A stretch of DNA of 64,000 nucleotides from DASQFI01 sp035633215 (GTDB taxonomy: Bacteria > Acidobacteriota > Vicinamibacteria > Vicinamibacterales > SCN-69-37), in assembly GCA_035633215.1 (NCBI GenBank), contig DASQFI010000010.1, forward strand, positions 62,001 to 126,000, written 5' to 3'. Of this stretch, positions 56,759 through 64,000 are shown in pieces. The notes under the pieces are model-generated. The model saw only the letters and a list, made by a program, of their open reading frames with translations, ran no database searches and was not told where the DNA came from. The position numbers were made by a program, and so were the translations under genes. Position 1 is the first letter of the stretch, and every line of letters begins with the position of its first letter.

Positions 56759-59700
56759 ATGCCGCTGGTGCCTGGAACGCGACTGGGTTCTTACGAGGTC
56801 ACGGCCGTGCTCGGCGCTGGCGGGATGGGCGAGGTCTATCGTGCCCGCGACACGAGGCTCGCGCGCGCGGTCGCCCTCAAGATGCTCCCGGCCGACATGG
56901 CTCGCGATCCCGAGCGGCTGGCGCGCTTCCAGCGCGAAGCCCGCGCCGTCGCCGCCCTCAACCACCCGCACATCGTGACGATCTATTCGGTCGAGGAGGC
57001 GGATGGCATCCACTTCCTCACGATGGAGCTCGTCGAAGGCCAGTCGCTCGATCGGATCATTCCGGAGCGCGGCCTCTCCGTCGATCGGATCCTCTCGATT
57101 GGTACCGCACTGGCCGAAGCGCTCGCCGCGGCTCACGAGAAGGGCATCGTGCACCGCGACCTCAAGCCAGCCAACGTCATGATGTCGACCAATGGCCGCC
57201 TCAAAGTGCTCGACTTTGGCCTCGCCAAAGAGATGCGTGCAGCCGATCCCGCAGACGCGACGGTGACCGCGGCGGGGCAGACGCAAGCGGGTGTGGTCAT
57301 GGGAACGCCCGCCTACATGTCGCCCGAGCAGGTCACCGGCCGGGACGTGGACCACCGCACGGACATCTTCTCGCTCGGCATCCTTTTATATGAGACAGCC
57401 AGTGGCCGGCGTCCGTTCGAGGGCTCCACGTCGATTGAGCTGGCCTCGGCCATTCTGCGCGATACGCCGCGGCCGCTCAGTGACGTCCGGTCCGACGTGC
57501 CCGCCGATCTTGCCCGCCTCATCGAGCGCTGCCTCGAAAAGGATCCCCGGCGTCGTGTGCAGACGGCGCGCGATGTCGGGAACGAGCTCGGTGAGATCGG
57601 TCGGCTGGCGACGCCGACCGGGGCCGCCCGGCCAATTGCGATCGACCATTCCAGTGCGGCTCGTGCGGACGAAGGTTTCTGGGTCGCGGTCCTGCCGTTC
57701 AAGTACACCGGAGGCGATGCGGATCTCGCGGCGCTGGCCGAAGGCCTGTCCGAGGAAATTGTCACAGGACTGTCGAGGTTTTCGTACTTACGCGTGATTG
57801 CGCGAGGCTCGACGCTCCAGTACTCGAACACGTCTGGAGACATCCGGGCGATCGGGAAGGAACTGGGTGCGCGCTACCTGATGGAAGGGAGCGTTCGCCA
57901 GGCAGGCTCGACCATTCGTCTGGCCGTGCAGCTGGTGGACGCGATGACCGGCGCGCATCTCTGGGCGGAAACGTACGACCGTCAGTTTCAGCCCGATCAG
58001 ATCTTTGCCATGCAGGACGAGCTGATCCCGCGAATCGTCTCGACCTGCGCGGATACCTTCGGTGTGCTCGCGCGAAGCATCAGCGATGCCGTTCGAGGGA
58101 AGGATCCGGGTCAGCTGAGCCCCTACGAAGCGCTCATGCGCGGTTTCGGGTATCACCATCGTCTGACGCCTGGCGAGCATGCGGCCGCGCGTGAGGCGCT
58201 GGAGCAGGCGGTCGAGCAGGCGCCGGGCAATGCCGATTGCTGGGCGATGCTGTCGTGGATCTACTCCCATGAATACGGACATGGCTTCAACGTCCGGCCC
58301 GGCTCGCTCGATCGAGCGCTGGCGGCCGCCCGTCGTGCCGTCGACGCCGCGCCCTCCAATCACCTCGCGTACCAGGCCCTGGCCGTCGCGTTGTTCTTTC
58401 GCAAGGACACCGCCGGCTGCCTGAGTGCCGCCGAACGGGCCATGGCGCTCAACCCGCTCGATGCCAGCAATGAAGCGATATTTCTCATCACCTTCACCGG
58501 CGATTGGGAGCGCGGCTGCAAACTCATCCGCCGGGCGATGGGCCTCAATCCCCATCATCCCGGCTGGTACCGGCTGATGCTCGCGATGGACGAGTACCGC
58601 AAGGCGAACTACCGCGCCGCCGTCGACGAAGCCGTGGCGTCCAATGTCCCAGGCATTTTCTGGACGAATGTGCTGCTCGCCGCGGCCCACGGTCAGCTTG
58701 GTGAGCTCGAGGCCGCGCGCCATGCCCTGCGGGACCTGCGCGCTCAGAAGGAGGACTTTGCCGAATCGGCAAGCGAGATGATTGGAAAATGGTTCGACCC
58801 GAAACTGGGCGAGCATCTGATCGAGGGGTTGCAGAAAGCCGGTCTGACGCCCGACGCATCGCCGGCGAACTCGGCAAGCGTGCGCACGGACGAAGGCTTC
58901 TGGGTCGCGGTACTGCCATTCAAATACCGCGGGGACAACACCGACCTCGACGCGTTGGGCGACGGCCTCTCCGAGGAGATCGTGACCGGACTTTCTCGAT
59001 TCTCCTACCTCCGCGTGATCGCGCGCAGCACGACGTCGCGATACGCGGACACCGCCGCCGACGTTCGGACCGTCGGCAAGGAGATCGGCGCGCGCTACGT
59101 CATCGAAGGAAGCCTGCGCCAGGCAGGGCCGAAGCTGCGCATCGCGGTGCAGCTCCTGGATACCAGCTCCGGTGCCCACGTGTGGGCCGAAACGTACGAT
59201 CGCGACTTCGATCCTGACGCGATCTTCGAACTGCAGGATGACCTCGTCCCGCGGATCGTCTCAACCGTCGCGGACTGGTACGGCGTTCTGCCTCACAGCA
59301 TGAGCGAAGCCCTCCGAAACAAGCGCGCCGATCAGCTGAGCCCGTACGAGGCGGTGTTGCGCAGCTTCGGGTATGGCGAGCGCCGGACGCCCGAAGAACA
59401 TGCCATCGCACAGGCGGGACTGGAACGCGCCGTTCAACTGGCGCCCGGGTATGCAGATGCATGGGCCCTGTTGTCGATCATGCACACGGAAGAGCATGCC
59501 AACAGGTTCAACCCCCAGCCGGATCCGCTCGGGCGGGCCCTTGCTGCGGCACAGCGAGCCGCCGATGCCGCCTCGTCGAACGCTCTCGCACACAACGCCC
59601 TGGCCAGGACCCGGTTTTTCCGCAAGGAGTTCCAGGCCTTCCGCACGGCGGCGGAGCGGACCATCGCGCTCAACCCGATGGACGGAGGAACGATCGCCGC

Positions 59701-60091
59701 GATGGGCGTCATGATGGCGTATGCCGGCGACTGGGAGCACGGCTGCGCCCTCGTCGAACGAGCTGCCCAGCTCAATCCCCGGCACCCCGGATGGTACTGG
59801 TTTCCTCTCTTCTACAACGCCTACCGACAGCGCGATTACCCTGGAGCGCTGAGCACGGCGCTCAAGATCAATCTGCCGCACTTCTTTTATGCCCATGTCG
59901 TGATCGCGGCGGTGTACGGGCAGCTCGGGAAGCCTGAGGCGGCGCGTGAAGCCCTGCGAGAGCTGCTCGTCCTGCGGCCCGACTTTGCCGTCACCGGGCG
60001 GGAGGACCTCGGCAAATGGTATCCCCCGGACCTCGTCGAGCAACTGATCGACGGGCTTCGCAAAGCGGGCCTCGAGGTCGCGGCCGGCTAG
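56759..60091 (+). CDS. Ser/Thr protein kinase with two tandem TolB-N/TPR modules
   Basis: 1110 residues from ATG 56759. Kinase (about 1-270): GAGGMGEVYRARDTRLARAV, VALKMLPADMARD, HRDLKPANVMMSTNG, DFGLAKEMRAADP and MSPEQVTGRDVDHRTDI. No clear transmembrane helix follows. Residues about 300-700 and 705-1108 are two copies of the same module: DEGFWVAVLPFKY, a TolB-N-like segment (GLSEEIVTGLSRFSYLRVIA, identical in both) and a TPR array (GDWERGCKLIRRAMGLNPHH versus GDWEHGCALVERAAQLNPRH). The whole is cytoplasmic in appearance and probably a kinase on a protein-binding scaffold. Confidence 0.92.
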   Translation: MPLVPGTRLGSYEVTAVLGAGGMGEVYRARDTRLARAVALKMLPADMARDPERLARFQREARAVAALNHPHIVTIYSVEEADGIHFLTMELVEGQSLDRIIPERGLSVDRILSIGTALAEALAAAHEKGIVHRDLKPANVMMSTNGRLKVLDFGLAKEMRAADPADATVTAAGQTQAGVVMGTPAYMSPEQVTGRDVDHRTDIFSLGILLYETASGRRPFEGSTSIELASAILRDTPRPLSDVRSDVPADLARLIERCLEKDPRRRVQTARDVGNELGEIGRLATPTGAARPIAIDHSSAARADEGFWVAVLPFKYTGGDADLAALAEGLSEEIVTGLSRFSYLRVIARGSTLQYSNTSGDIRAIGKELGARYLMEGSVRQAGSTIRLAVQLVDAMTGAHLWAETYDRQFQPDQIFAMQDELIPRIVSTCADTFGVLARSISDAVRGKDPGQLSPYEALMRGFGYHHRLTPGEHAAAREALEQAVEQAPGNADCWAMLSWIYSHEYGHGFNVRPGSLDRALAAARRAVDAAPSNHLAYQALAVALFFRKDTAGCLSAAERAMALNPLDASNEAIFLITFTGDWERGCKLIRRAMGLNPHHPGWYRLMLAMDEYRKANYRAAVDEAVASNVPGIFWTNVLLAAAHGQLGELEAARHALRDLRAQKEDFAESASEMIGKWFDPKLGEHLIEGLQKAGLTPDASPANSASVRTDEGFWVAVLPFKYRGDNTDLDALGDGLSEEIVTGLSRFSYLRVIARSTTSRYADTAADVRTVGKEIGARYVIEGSLRQAGPKLRIAVQLLDTSSGAHVWAETYDRDFDPDAIFELQDDLVPRIVSTVADWYGVLPHSMSEALRNKRADQLSPYEAVLRSFGYGERRTPEEHAIAQAGLERAVQLAPGYADAWALLSIMHTEEHANRFNPQPDPLGRALAAAQRAADAASSNALAHNALARTRFFRKEFQAFRTAAERTIALNPMDGGTIAAMGVMMAYAGDWEHGCALVERAAQLNPRHPGWYWFPLFYNAYRQRDYPGALSTALKINLPHFFYAHVVIAAVYGQLGKPEAAREALRELLVLRPDFAVTGREDLGKWYPPDLVEQLIDGLRKAGLEVAAG

Positions 60092-60138
60092 CGGCAGCCG
60101 TCGACACCGATCGCGACAACGCGAGAGCGGTGGGAAGG

Positions 60139-60789
60139 CTATTTCTCGACGAACCGGTAGCTGCCGTGCGAATCGTAGTCGATGCCGTGCTTCTTCTTGA
60201 GGTCCTGAATGTGCCGGAGCTGCGCCTTCGTATGCGGACTCGGCACGCCGCCCGTGTCTCCAAGCGGCTCGTTGGTGTGCAGCAGGATCTCTTCGAGACA
60301 ACTGCTCAGGCTCATGTGCTTGTAGGCGGCGAGATCGTTCAGTAGGGCAGCCAGCCGCTTCTCGAGACGCACCGGCACGTCCACGCGCTCGATCTCGATC
60401 GGCTCGCCAGTGCTGTAGATGTAGTGTCCGAAGCCGAGCCGGTAACCGTTCAGATCGCGCGCGAGATAGTCGCGCAGGCCATACGGACGGTCGCCCGGTT
60501 CTTCCACGATCTCCACGCCGCTCGCCCGCTGTGCCTCGCAGAGCTCGTCCGCGTTGCCGACGACGAAGTACACCGAGATGCCATCGGGACTCGGCGTGCC
60601 TTGCTCGAGAAAGACCTGCACGTCGCCGAGATTCACCCCGGCCATCGAGGGCGAGGCGCCTTCGGGCCAGGTGAATCCCAGCGTGAAGCCCAGCCGCGTC
60701 GTGTAGAAATCCACCGCTGCTGCCACGTCTTCCACGGGCAAGCCTGGATGCACGCGCTCGCAGTCGATTTTCGGAAACCGTTGAGTCAT
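60139..60789 (-). CDS. VOC/glyoxalase-fold protein with C-terminal ribbon-helix-helix-like region
   Basis: 216 residues from ATG 60789 (TQRFPKIDCERVHPGLPVED). VAAAVDFYTTRLGFTLGFTW, GDVQVFLEQGTPSP and DLNGYRLGFGHYI form the VOC (glyoxalase/bleomycin-resistance) fold. From about residue 126 a second region reads IERVDVPVRLEKRLAALLND, LAAYKHMSLSSCLEEILLHT, a strand and two helices as in ribbon-helix-helix DNA-binding proteins. The last 50 residues are charged. Could be a small-molecule-binding regulator. Divergent from the aminotransferase gene, whose product could be its target. Confidence 0.82.
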   Translation of the reverse strand: MTQRFPKIDCERVHPGLPVEDVAAAVDFYTTRLGFTLGFTWPEGASPSMAGVNLGDVQVFLEQGTPSPDGISVYFVVGNADELCEAQRASGVEIVEEPGDRPYGLRDYLARDLNGYRLGFGHYIYSTGEPIEIERVDVPVRLEKRLAALLNDLAAYKHMSLSSCLEEILLHTNEPLGDTGGVPSPHTKAQLRHIQDLKKKHGIDYDSHGSYRFVEK

Positions 60790-60859
60790 GTCGGACGCCC
60801 CCGTCTCGCTCTGGCTATGATCCGTCCAAAACACAGCAGACCGTATGAGCCGGCGTAGA

Positions 60860-62152
60860 ATGTCTGACACCCCCATGAACAAGCGCGACTTCCTCCGCAC
60901 GGCCGCGACCGCCGGTCTCGGTGTCCTCCTCGGCGATCACGTCTGGGCCCGATTCGCCGATCTCCCGATCGAACGCCTCGCCCAGGATGAGGATTTCTGG
61001 GCGGCCATCCGCGGCAAGTACCGCCTCAAGCCCGACTACATCAACCTGGAGAGCGGCTACTACAGCATGCAGGCCACGCCGGTGCTGGAGGCGTTCATCG
61101 CGAAAGTCCGGGAGATCAACTACCAGGCGTCCTACTACCTGCGCACCACGCAGGTCCCGGACAAGGCCGCTGTCCGAGACAAGCTCGCCGCGATGGCCGG
61201 CTGTTCGCCCGCCGAGCTCTGCATTACGCGAAACACCACCGAGTCGATCGACACGGTCGTCGCCGGATTCGACTGGAAGCCCGGCGACGAAGCGGTCATG
61301 GCCGAGCAGGACTACGGCCACATGCTCGCCCAGTTCCGGCTCATGGCGCGTCGTCACGGCATCATTAATAAGGTCGTGAGCGTGCCCCCCGATCCAAAGA
61401 GCGACGACGAGATCGTCCGTCTGTATGCCGGCGTCATCACGCCGCGCACGCGCCTGCTGATGGTCTCGCACATGGTGAACATCACCGGACAGATCCTGCC
61501 GGTGCGCAAGATTGCCGACATGGCCCACGGTCGGGGCGTGGACGTGCTCGTGGACGGCGCCCACGCGTTTGCGCACTTCGATTACCGGATTCCGGACCTG
61601 GGCTGCGACTACTACGGCGCCTCACTCCACAAATGGCTCGGATGCCCGCTCGGGACCGGCATCCTTTATGTACGGCGCGAGAAGATTCCGGCGCTCTGGC
61701 CGATCTACGGCGACCACCGGATGACGGACGACACCGACATCATGAAGCTGAACCATACGGGCACTCATCCGGTGCACACCGACCTGGCTATCGAGCACGC
61801 CATCGCGTTTCACGAGATGATCGGCACCGCCCGAAAGGAAGCGCGTCTCCGGTACCTTCAGAACTACTGGACCAGCAAGGTGCGCACCCTGCCCAACGTC
61901 ATCATCAACACGCCGACGGACCCGAAGCGCTCGTGCGCGATCGCCAATGTCGGAGTGAAGGGCGTCACGCCGGCCGATCTCGCCAAGACGCTGCTCGAGA
62001 AGTACAGGATCTGGACGAACGCGGTCGACAGCGATGCCGCGGGCGTGCACGGCGTCCGCGTCACGCCACACGTGTTCATTCTGCCCAAAGAGCTGGACGT
62101 GCTGGTGAAAGCGATCGGGGAGATCGCCCGTCGCCACACCTCAATCGACTGA
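60860..62152 (+). CDS. Class V aminotransferase-like PLP enzyme, Tat-exported
   Basis: 430 residues from ATG 60860; an ATG at 60875 gives MNKRDFLRTAATAGLGVLLG, a Tat-type signal, and may be the real start. INLESGYYSMQATPVLEAFI, CITRNTTESIDTVVAGFDWK and VDVLVDGAHAFAHFDYRIPD (PLP Asp) belong to class V aminotransferases and cysteine-desulfurase relatives. YGASLHKWLGCPLGTGILYV carries the PLP lysine. Tat export of a folded PLP enzyme to the periplasm fits the cofactor-containing class. Isopenicillin N epimerase-like enzymes are the nearest analogy; the substrate is unknown. Confidence 0.9.
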   Translation: MSDTPMNKRDFLRTAATAGLGVLLGDHVWARFADLPIERLAQDEDFWAAIRGKYRLKPDYINLESGYYSMQATPVLEAFIAKVREINYQASYYLRTTQVPDKAAVRDKLAAMAGCSPAELCITRNTTESIDTVVAGFDWKPGDEAVMAEQDYGHMLAQFRLMARRHGIINKVVSVPPDPKSDDEIVRLYAGVITPRTRLLMVSHMVNITGQILPVRKIADMAHGRGVDVLVDGAHAFAHFDYRIPDLGCDYYGASLHKWLGCPLGTGILYVRREKIPALWPIYGDHRMTDDTDIMKLNHTGTHPVHTDLAIEHAIAFHEMIGTARKEARLRYLQNYWTSKVRTLPNVIINTPTDPKRSCAIANVGVKGVTPADLAKTLLEKYRIWTNAVDSDAAGVHGVRVTPHVFILPKELDVLVKAIGEIARRHTSID

Positions 62153-62338
62153 GGCGTGGACGGTTACCGGTTGAAGCAGTCTGACTGAGGCGACCGCCCC
62201 GCGGCCAAGACGCACTTCGCGTCCGCGCGTCGACAGGACCACCGTTGTTCCCGCGCCGCCGCCAGCGGCGGCGCCGATAGCGGCGCCTTTCTTCCCGCCC
62301 GCGATCGCGCCAATGACGGCTCCTCCGGCTGCGGGCAA
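62141..62338 (-). pseudogene. C-terminal glycine-zipper fragment
   Basis: PAAGGAVIGAIAGGKKGAAI, then GAAAGGGAGTTVVLSTRG is a glycine-zipper segment as in 17-kDa surface antigen or YMGG proteins, followed by REVRLGRGAVASVRLLQ. There is no signal peptide or lipobox ahead; the sequence before it belongs to a different remnant on the other strand. It overlaps the aminotransferase 3' end by 12 bp. Confidence 0.5.
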
Positions 62339-62349
62339 CCCGATCGTCC

Positions 62350-62508
62350 TTCTTTGGCGGCAAGGCGCAGCCGATGATGGCCCAGCTGGCCGAGGCGGGA
62401 AAACTCACGCTGGACGACGTTCGCGAATTGGAGAAGGTCATCAAGGGCCACGACCTCCGCAAGAAGGCGGAACGCAGGAAAGAGGAACGAACGTCGAGGT
62501 CGAAATGA
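62350..62508 (+). pseudogene. C-terminal fragment of a BlaI/MecI-type repressor
   Basis: FFGGKAQPMMAQLAEAGKLT, then LDDVRELEKVIKGHDLRKKA and a stop at 62506-62508. The FFGG start and the LAEAGKLTLDDVRELEKVI stretch are the dimerisation domain of BlaI-like penicillinase repressors. The DNA-binding half is missing. Confidence 0.6.
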
Positions 62509-62518
62509 TCGCCGAATT

Positions 62519-62620
62519 GACGAGCCGACCAAAGGTCCAAAGGGCTACATCGTGATCGATCGCATCGAGCGGCCCACGCCGGACGTGCCTGCTACCGCAA
62601 GGACCAGTCCGGGGCGGTAG
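62519..62620 (+). pseudogene. C-terminal fragment of a TIGR03435-type protein
   Basis: DEPTKGPKGYIVIDRIERPT, then PDVPATARTSPGR and TAG at 62618-62620. The IDRIERPTPD ending is the typical C-terminus of the soil-associated TIGR03435 family. Only this tail remains; it overlaps the 3' end of the next minus-strand gene. Confidence 0.5.
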
Positions 62621-63116
62621 GAATGCGCCTGTCCATGACTGCCGTTTCGAAGTCCACATCCCACTCGTACGTTCGATTGGGAACGCCGATGGCGCTCATC
62701 ACGCAAACAAAAGAGCCTTTCCCTTTCACGCGCAGGCGTCTGCCGTCGTAGAGAAATTCCTGAAACGCCTTCCGCGCGTCGGCATCCGACTCGGCAATGG
62801 TGCAGGTGTGTCCGGGCAGCGACAAGTCGATTTGCCAGACGGTCGAGGTCTTGTCGACCGTGAACTGGAGGACAGCCACCCAGGCTGTGCGGATCGATTC
62901 GACCAGACCCTTCGCGGCACTTGCGCGCTCACCCGCAGATAATGACGAGTAGAAGTAGACCCGAAGCCACGAGTATCCTGCCGCGGCGGTTCGAGGCTCA
63001 ATCGTCGCCACGATTGTGGACGGAGTGTTCGTGACTCCGTCAACGCCGAACTTCGCCGTCTGCACCGAGTTGAGGGCGACGGCTATGAGCAGGATCGACG
63101 GCCAGATCGAATGCAT
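62592..63116 (-). CDS. Hypothetical secreted protein
   Basis: 174 residues from ATG 63116 (HSIWPSILLIAVALNSVQTA signal peptide). The mature part has strands VDGVTNTPSTIVATIEPRTA and GYSWLRVYFYSSLSAGERAS, a helix and GRRLRVKGKGSFVCVMSAIG. Two cysteines (HTCTIAESDADARK and FVCVM) could form a disulfide. No family recognised. Confidence 0.65.
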   Translation of the reverse strand: MHSIWPSILLIAVALNSVQTAKFGVDGVTNTPSTIVATIEPRTAAAGYSWLRVYFYSSLSAGERASAAKGLVESIRTAWVAVLQFTVDKTSTVWQIDLSLPGHTCTIAESDADARKAFQEFLYDGRRLRVKGKGSFVCVMSAIGVPNRTYEWDVDFETAVMDRRIPTAPDWSLR

Positions 63117-63177
63117 CGTCAACTGCTTATCGTCAGAGCCATCGTGAGTCTTTCGGGCGTTCAAACGAAAGGGGCCT

Positions 63178-63489
63178 GTGAAGCACTTTCTGCTCTTCTA
63201 CGACGTTGCCGATGACTTTGTCGCGAGGCGTGAACCATTTCGCGGCGAGCATCTCGAGAAGGCCTGGACTGCGGCCGCACAGGGCCAACTCCTGCTCGCT
63301 GGCGCGCTCGCCGATCCTGTGGACGGTGCCGTGCTTCTCTTCAAAGGAGACTCGTCCCAGCTGGCTGAGGCGTTCGCCCAGGCCGACCCGTACGTCGTGA
63401 ACGGTCTTGTGACGCGTTGGCGGGTCCGCGAGTGGACCACCGTGGTCGGGGGTCAGGCGGCAAGGCCGGTGCGGCCGACTTCGGGATAA
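63178..63489 (+). CDS. YciI-like protein
   Basis: 103 residues from GTG with AAAGGGG in front. MKHFLLFYDVADDFVARREP, then FRGEHLEKAWTAAAQGQLLL, GALADPVDGAVLLFKGDSS and ADPYVVNGLVTRWRVREW match the YciI ferredoxin-like fold, including the conserved HLE and DPY motifs. Relatives act on chlorinated aromatics or have unknown roles. It forms a short operon with the monooxygenase-like gene. Confidence 0.88.
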   Translation: MKHFLLFYDVADDFVARREPFRGEHLEKAWTAAAQGQLLLAGALADPVDGAVLLFKGDSSQLAEAFAQADPYVVNGLVTRWRVREWTTVVGGQAARPVRPTSG

Positions 63490-63514
63490 GCCGTCATCGA
63501 TCCAGGGAGGATTC

Positions 63515-63826
63515 ATGATTGCCAGAGTCTGGCACGGGTACACGACACCGGTAGACGCCGATACCTACGAGTCCATGCTGAAGCCTGAGCTGTTACCTGG
63601 CCTGAGCAGAGTCAAGGGTTTTCGCGGGAGTTATCTGCTGCGGCGGCTGCACGAGAGCGAGGTGGAGTTCGTCACCATCATTCTCTGGGACTCGCTTGAT
63701 GACGTGCGTGCCGTGGCGGGGGCAGACTACGAGATCGCGGTGATTCCGGAGGAGCGCAAGAAATATCTCGTGCGCCACGACGCGAGGGCGACACATTACG
63801 AGGTCGCCGCGATTCAGCCGTCGTGA
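63515..63826 (+). CDS. Antibiotic-biosynthesis-monooxygenase-type (ABM) protein
   Basis: 103 residues behind GGGAGGATTC. MIARVWHGYTTPVDADTYES, then LPGLSRVKGFRGSYLLRRLH and EVEFVTIILWDSLDDVRAVA form the dimeric ABM/ferredoxin-like fold. The C-terminus YEIAVIPEERKKYLVRHDA is as in this family. Probably a small-molecule-binding or oxygenase protein. Confidence 0.85.
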   Translation: MIARVWHGYTTPVDADTYESMLKPELLPGLSRVKGFRGSYLLRRLHESEVEFVTIILWDSLDDVRAVAGADYEIAVIPEERKKYLVRHDARATHYEVAAIQPS

Positions 63827-63884
63827 TTCGTGTGAGTCCCTGCCGACAGCGGCCCATGTGGCCGACGAAGTAAACTCTCGAACC

Positions 63885-64000
63885 ATGTCACTCGCCGCCG
63901 GCACTCGACTCGGACCGTATGAAATCCTCGCGCCGCTTGGTGCCGGCGGCATGAGCGCCCGCGGCTCACGGCGCGGGGGTGGGGCCCCGCGCCAGTTCTA
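63885..64000 (+). CDS. Kinase 5' end joined to a palindromic element (copy D), cut by window end
   Basis: ATG 63885 starts SLAAGTRLGPYEILAPLGAG, the normal start of a TolB-type kinase, up to GAGGMS. Then ARGSRRGGGAPRQF follows from the element, and the window ends in what may be a TAA. As with the frames at 55494 and 56625 the ATP loop is not continued, so this is probably a third capped kinase fragment; the sequence beyond 64000 decides. Confidence 0.6.
   Translation, partial: MSLAAGTRLGPYEILAPLGAGGMSARGSRRGGGAPRQF
63955..63993 (+). repeat. GC-rich palindromic element, copy D (short form)
   Basis: GCGCCCGCGGC opens it and GGCGCGGGGGTGGGGCCCCG is followed by CGCC. About 39 bp. Like copies B and C it begins directly after kinase-like bases (GGCGGCATGA). 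Confidence 0.8.

Noticed and set aside
57788..60301. Long antisense frames opposite the kinase at 56759
   Set aside because: They run through the well-conserved TPR modules on the other strand and have no motif.

Overview
The window is GC-rich DNA (roughly two-thirds G+C by eye) that looks like an Acidobacteriota genome, most likely of the Vicinamibacteria type. The evidence is gene content: two long FtsX/MacB-type duplicated orphan permeases (one behind a PadR regulator), a VWFA-related protein of the acidobacterial type, Ser/Thr kinases carrying TolB-like propellers or TPRs, a TonB-dependent receptor with a carboxypeptidase-regulatory domain, and many small secreted proteins. No rRNA, tRNA, CRISPR array or recognisable transposase was seen.

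Layout. 1-3.1 kb: the end of an aconitase-family large subunit, its small subunit, a Gfo/Idh/MocA oxidoreductase and a DUF1080 protein, facing a PhoX-type protein across a strong hairpin. 4.7-13.9 kb (minus strand): a YdeI-like protein, a propeller-amidohydrolase fusion, an outer-membrane barrel, an ankyrin protein, an SGNH-like secreted protein, a frameshifted di-haem cytochrome c and a tiny conserved-looking protein. 14-17.6 kb: decayed fragments, a duplicated permease and a secreted protein. 17.6-23.8 kb (minus): HAD hydrolase, a POT transporter broken by a stop codon, a receptor kinase and an ABC-type binding protein without a signal peptide. 23.9-32.2 kb: a hydrolase remnant, small enzymes, an O-methyltransferase, an orphan contractile-tail sheath protein, PadR plus permease, and two tiny minus-strand genes. 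32.3-43.9 kb: LuxR-TPR regulator, a TonB with an N-terminal helix-turn-helix, a VWFA operon, a TonB-dependent receptor cut short where a kinase on the other strand is also cut short, a D-amino-acid-oxidase-like protein with permuted motif order and a DUF5916 barrel. 44-47 kb: a GH127-type glycosidase with a LamG insert. 47-60 kb: a dense kinase neighbourhood (four large kinase genes, several kinase fragments, a VapBC-type toxin-antitoxin pair). 60-64 kb: VOC-RHH protein, class V aminotransferase, gene fragments, YciI and monooxygenase proteins, and the start of another kinase.

The most unusual signal is a short GC-rich palindromic element (core GGGGGTGGGGCCCC) seen four times. Once it is read in frame inside an otherwise intact kinase. 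Three times it directly follows the first ~70 bp of a kinase gene, just after the glycine-rich ATP loop. In two of those three cases a full kinase gene starts within about 30 bp of the element. This resembles an ORF-inserting palindromic element (comparable in concept to Rickettsia palindromic elements) that has caught kinase 5' ends and turned them into short upstream reading frames. The window also holds an unusually high number of broken genes (two in-frame TGA codons, at least three frameshifts, about nine fragments), which points to active kinase-family turnover, assembly errors, or both.
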